Assembly: GCA_900550815.1 (NCBI GenBank)
Contig: URTW01000076.1
Location: forward strand, 1-9,152
Reading direction: 5' to 3'
DNA: 9,152 bases
From: an uncultured Collinsella sp.
Lineage (GTDB): Bacteria > Actinomycetota > Coriobacteriia > Coriobacteriales > Coriobacteriaceae
A program made the position numbers and the translations under genes. A model generated the notes under the pieces. That model was not told the DNA's origin. It was given only the letters and a program-made list of their open reading frames with translations, and did no database searches. Every line of letters begins with the position of its first letter. Position 1 is the stretch's first letter. Shown here piece after piece: positions 8,189 to 9,152 of the stretch.

Positions 8189-8662
8189 CTATGAGCGCGT
8201 CTCCATCTTGGCGTGGCACTTGGGGCAGGTGACGCGGATCTTGCCTTTGCCCTTGGGGACGGAGAGCATCTGGCCGCAGTTGGGGCACTTGAGGTATGCC
8301 GTGGTCTTGCGACCCTTCCACATCTTCTTGGCCGTGCGCTTGGCACGCTCAAAGTCTTCCTTGCTCGTTCCGGCCGCGCGTGAGGTGCTAGCCGCTGCAG
8401 CGCCGCCGCCCAAGCTGGCGACGAACTTGCCCAAGCCGGGAACATTGGCGGTCGCGGCGACAAAGGCCTCGTTCTCCTTGCGACGTGCATCGATATTTTT
8501 GGACAGGCCGCGCAGCACGCCAATCACGATTACGACGATGGCAATCCAGCTGAGCCACTGGATACGAGCCATCGAACCGATCATGGCGATGATAATGCCT
8601 GCGAAGCCCATCACGATGGTGAGTTCGTCAGCGCCATTGCGGCCCTTCATAAAGTCATTCAT
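8189..8662 (-). CDS. Small membrane protein with C-terminal zinc ribbon
   Basis: 157 residues; family not recognised by name. Two hydrophobic helices at about 13-32 (LTIVMGFAGIIIAMIGSMAR) and 35-51 (WLSWIAIVVIVIGVL) form a tight hairpin. A basic, charged region (SKNIDARRKENEAF), an Ala/Gly linker (84-98) and a lysine/arginine-rich stretch (KEDFERAKRTAKKMWKGRK, 101-119) follow. The end carries a rubredoxin-like zinc ribbon with paired cysteines C126-P-N-C129 and C146-P-K-C149. With both termini on the same side and the basic segments after helix 2, the zinc ribbon should face the cytoplasm. The ATG has AAAGG eight bases upstream (minus-strand sense). It lies downstream of csoR in the same direction, but a 112-base gap with a palindrome and its own -10-like TATAAA argue that it can be transcribed separately. 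The function is unknown; the ribbon could bind nucleic acid or protein. Confidence 0.88.
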   Translation of the reverse strand: MNDFMKGRNGADELTIVMGFAGIIIAMIGSMARIQWLSWIAIVVIVIGVLRGLSKNIDARRKENEAFVAATANVPGLGKFVASLGGGAAAASTSRAAGTSKEDFERAKRTAKKMWKGRKTTAYLKCPNCGQMLSVPKGKGKIRVTCPKCHAKMETRS

Positions 8663-8695
8663 GCAAATTGCCTTTCATTCGATATGCCGCACGCC

Positions 8696-8701
8696 TTTAT
8701 A
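8696..8701 (-). promoter_or_regulatory. Possible -10 element for the zinc-ribbon gene
   Basis: On the minus strand this reads TATAAA within GGGTATAAAGG, about 34 bases before the start codon. No good -35 is present at 16-18 bases; that position falls at the edge of the neighbouring palindrome. Confidence 0.3.
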
Positions 8702-8717
8702 CCCGATTTAGAGCAAG

Positions 8718-8764
8718 GGGGACAGGTTAATCTGCACCAATGTGGTGCAAACGTACCTGTCCCC
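8718..8764. repeat. Two-tier GTCCCC palindrome (REP-like)
   Basis: Outer arms GGGGACAGGT (8718-8727) and ACCTGTCCCC (8755-8764) are perfect complements. Inner arms TGCACCA (8733-8739) and TGGTGCA (8743-8749) form a second perfect stem with loop ATG. A symmetrical 5 by 5 internal loop separates the tiers. Its right edge continues as GTCCCCAATG (8759-8768), identical to the first ten bases of the palindrome after gltD. No T-run accompanies it, so an intergenic repeat is a better explanation than a terminator. Confidence 0.75.
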
Positions 8765-8774
8765 AATGCCCCAA

Positions 8775-9047
8775 TTACTTGGAGAGTTTGTCGACGACGC
8801 GTTCGATTTCGGCGAGTTTGGCGGCTTTGAGGTCTTCGTCGCCCGATTCGATTGCCGAAGTCACGCAGCCCTCGATATGCGCCTTGAGCACGTCGGCGTT
8901 AATTCGCGCGAGGAGTGCCTGTGTGGCCATGAGCTGCGTGGAGATGTCGACGCAGTAACGGTCCTCCTTGACCATTCGCAGGATGCCGTCGATCTGTCCG
9001 CGTGCCGGCTTGAGCATACGGGTCACCGATTTATGGTCTGCCATCAT
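8775..9047 (-). CDS. csoR: CsoR-family metal-sensing transcriptional repressor, copper type
   Basis: A 90-residue all-helical repressor of the CsoR/RcnR (DUF156) family, which binds operator DNA when metal-free and lets go when loaded. Family hallmarks are RGQIDGILRMVKEDRYCVDIS (split around 16-36), with Cys32 preceded by Tyr31, then His57 and Cys61 (KAHIEGC). The Cys-His-Cys set matches Cu(I)-sensing CsoR; RcnR uses additional histidines, FrmR lacks the last Cys and CstR lacks the His. Lys/Arg residues for DNA contact lie at 6-24. The first of two tandem ATGs is preferred because GAGG sits seven bases before it (minus-strand sense). No copper ATPase or chaperone is recognisable in the window, so its target genes lie elsewhere or just past the right edge. 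Metal choice is inferred from ligands only. Confidence 0.92.
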   Translation of the reverse strand: MMADHKSVTRMLKPARGQIDGILRMVKEDRYCVDISTQLMATQALLARINADVLKAHIEGCVTSAIESGDEDLKAAKLAEIERVVDKLSK

Positions 9048-9061
9048 GGCGGGTCCTCGTT

Positions 9062-9152
9062 TCAGGTCGGGGGAGGGGTACGTACAGGTCGCAACGCGGC
9101 GGTCACAGACAGGGCGTGGAACTTCTCGCCGGCGGCCTCGACAGAGGCGGCG
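9062..9152 (-). CDS. Possible 3' end of a minus-strand gene upstream of csoR
   Basis: A minus-strand frame stays open from the right edge to TGA at 9062-9064, about 29 codons, ending 14 bases before the csoR start. The first 20 or so codons use the GC-ending choices typical of this genome (translation includes VEAAGEKFHALSVTAAL), while the last ones (RPVRTPPPT) look less typical. If real it would be the gene preceding csoR in one operon. Too little is visible to name it, and an open frame this short can arise by chance at this GC content. Confidence 0.35.
   Translation of the reverse strand, partial: AASVEAAGEKFHALSVTAALRPVRTPPPT

Overview
The window looks like chromosome from a high-GC Gram-positive gut anaerobe, most likely a Coriobacteriia member of Collinsella type. 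That placement is inference from the codon style (GCC/CTG/GAG/AAG dominant), the AGGAGG-type ribosome binding sites, and the GTCCCC-ended intergenic palindromes. No rRNA or other phylogenetic marker is present to confirm it.

Left half (1-5422, + strand): the glutamate synthase (GOGAT) locus, gltB then gltD, five bases apart. Together the two subunits would turn glutamine plus 2-oxoglutarate into two glutamates using NADPH. gltB enters the window without its N-terminal amidotransferase core and carries two apparent lesions. One is a one-base frame break near position 33. The other is an in-frame amber codon (TAG, 2385-2387) inside the FMN-binding synthase domain. On both sides of the amber codon the same frame encodes well-conserved GltB sequence, including the 3Fe-4S cysteines. 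As read, no full-length large subunit can be made, although gltD is intact. This is the main anomaly of the window: a recent pseudogene, recoding, or sequence error.

Middle (5423-8096, + strand): a 353-base gene-free stretch with a long GTCCCC palindrome and a short tandem repeat; an unrecognised 235-residue acidic soluble protein with a strong ribosome binding site; an intergenic stretch with two nested inverted repeats; then a 456-residue metal-dependent amidohydrolase of the imidazolonepropionase/prolidase-like group with all its metal ligands.

Right end (8097-9152): two hairpins, the second an A-run/T-run bidirectional terminator, separate the amidohydrolase from convergent minus-strand genes. 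These are a small two-helix membrane protein with a C-terminal zinc ribbon and a CsoR-type copper-sensing repressor. A two-tier GTCCCC palindrome lies between them. A possible 3' end of another minus-strand gene runs off the right edge just upstream of csoR.

I see no tRNA, rRNA, CRISPR array, transposase or phage gene, and no multi-gene defence or other clearly new system. The points worth following are the gltB lesions and the intergenic palindromes.
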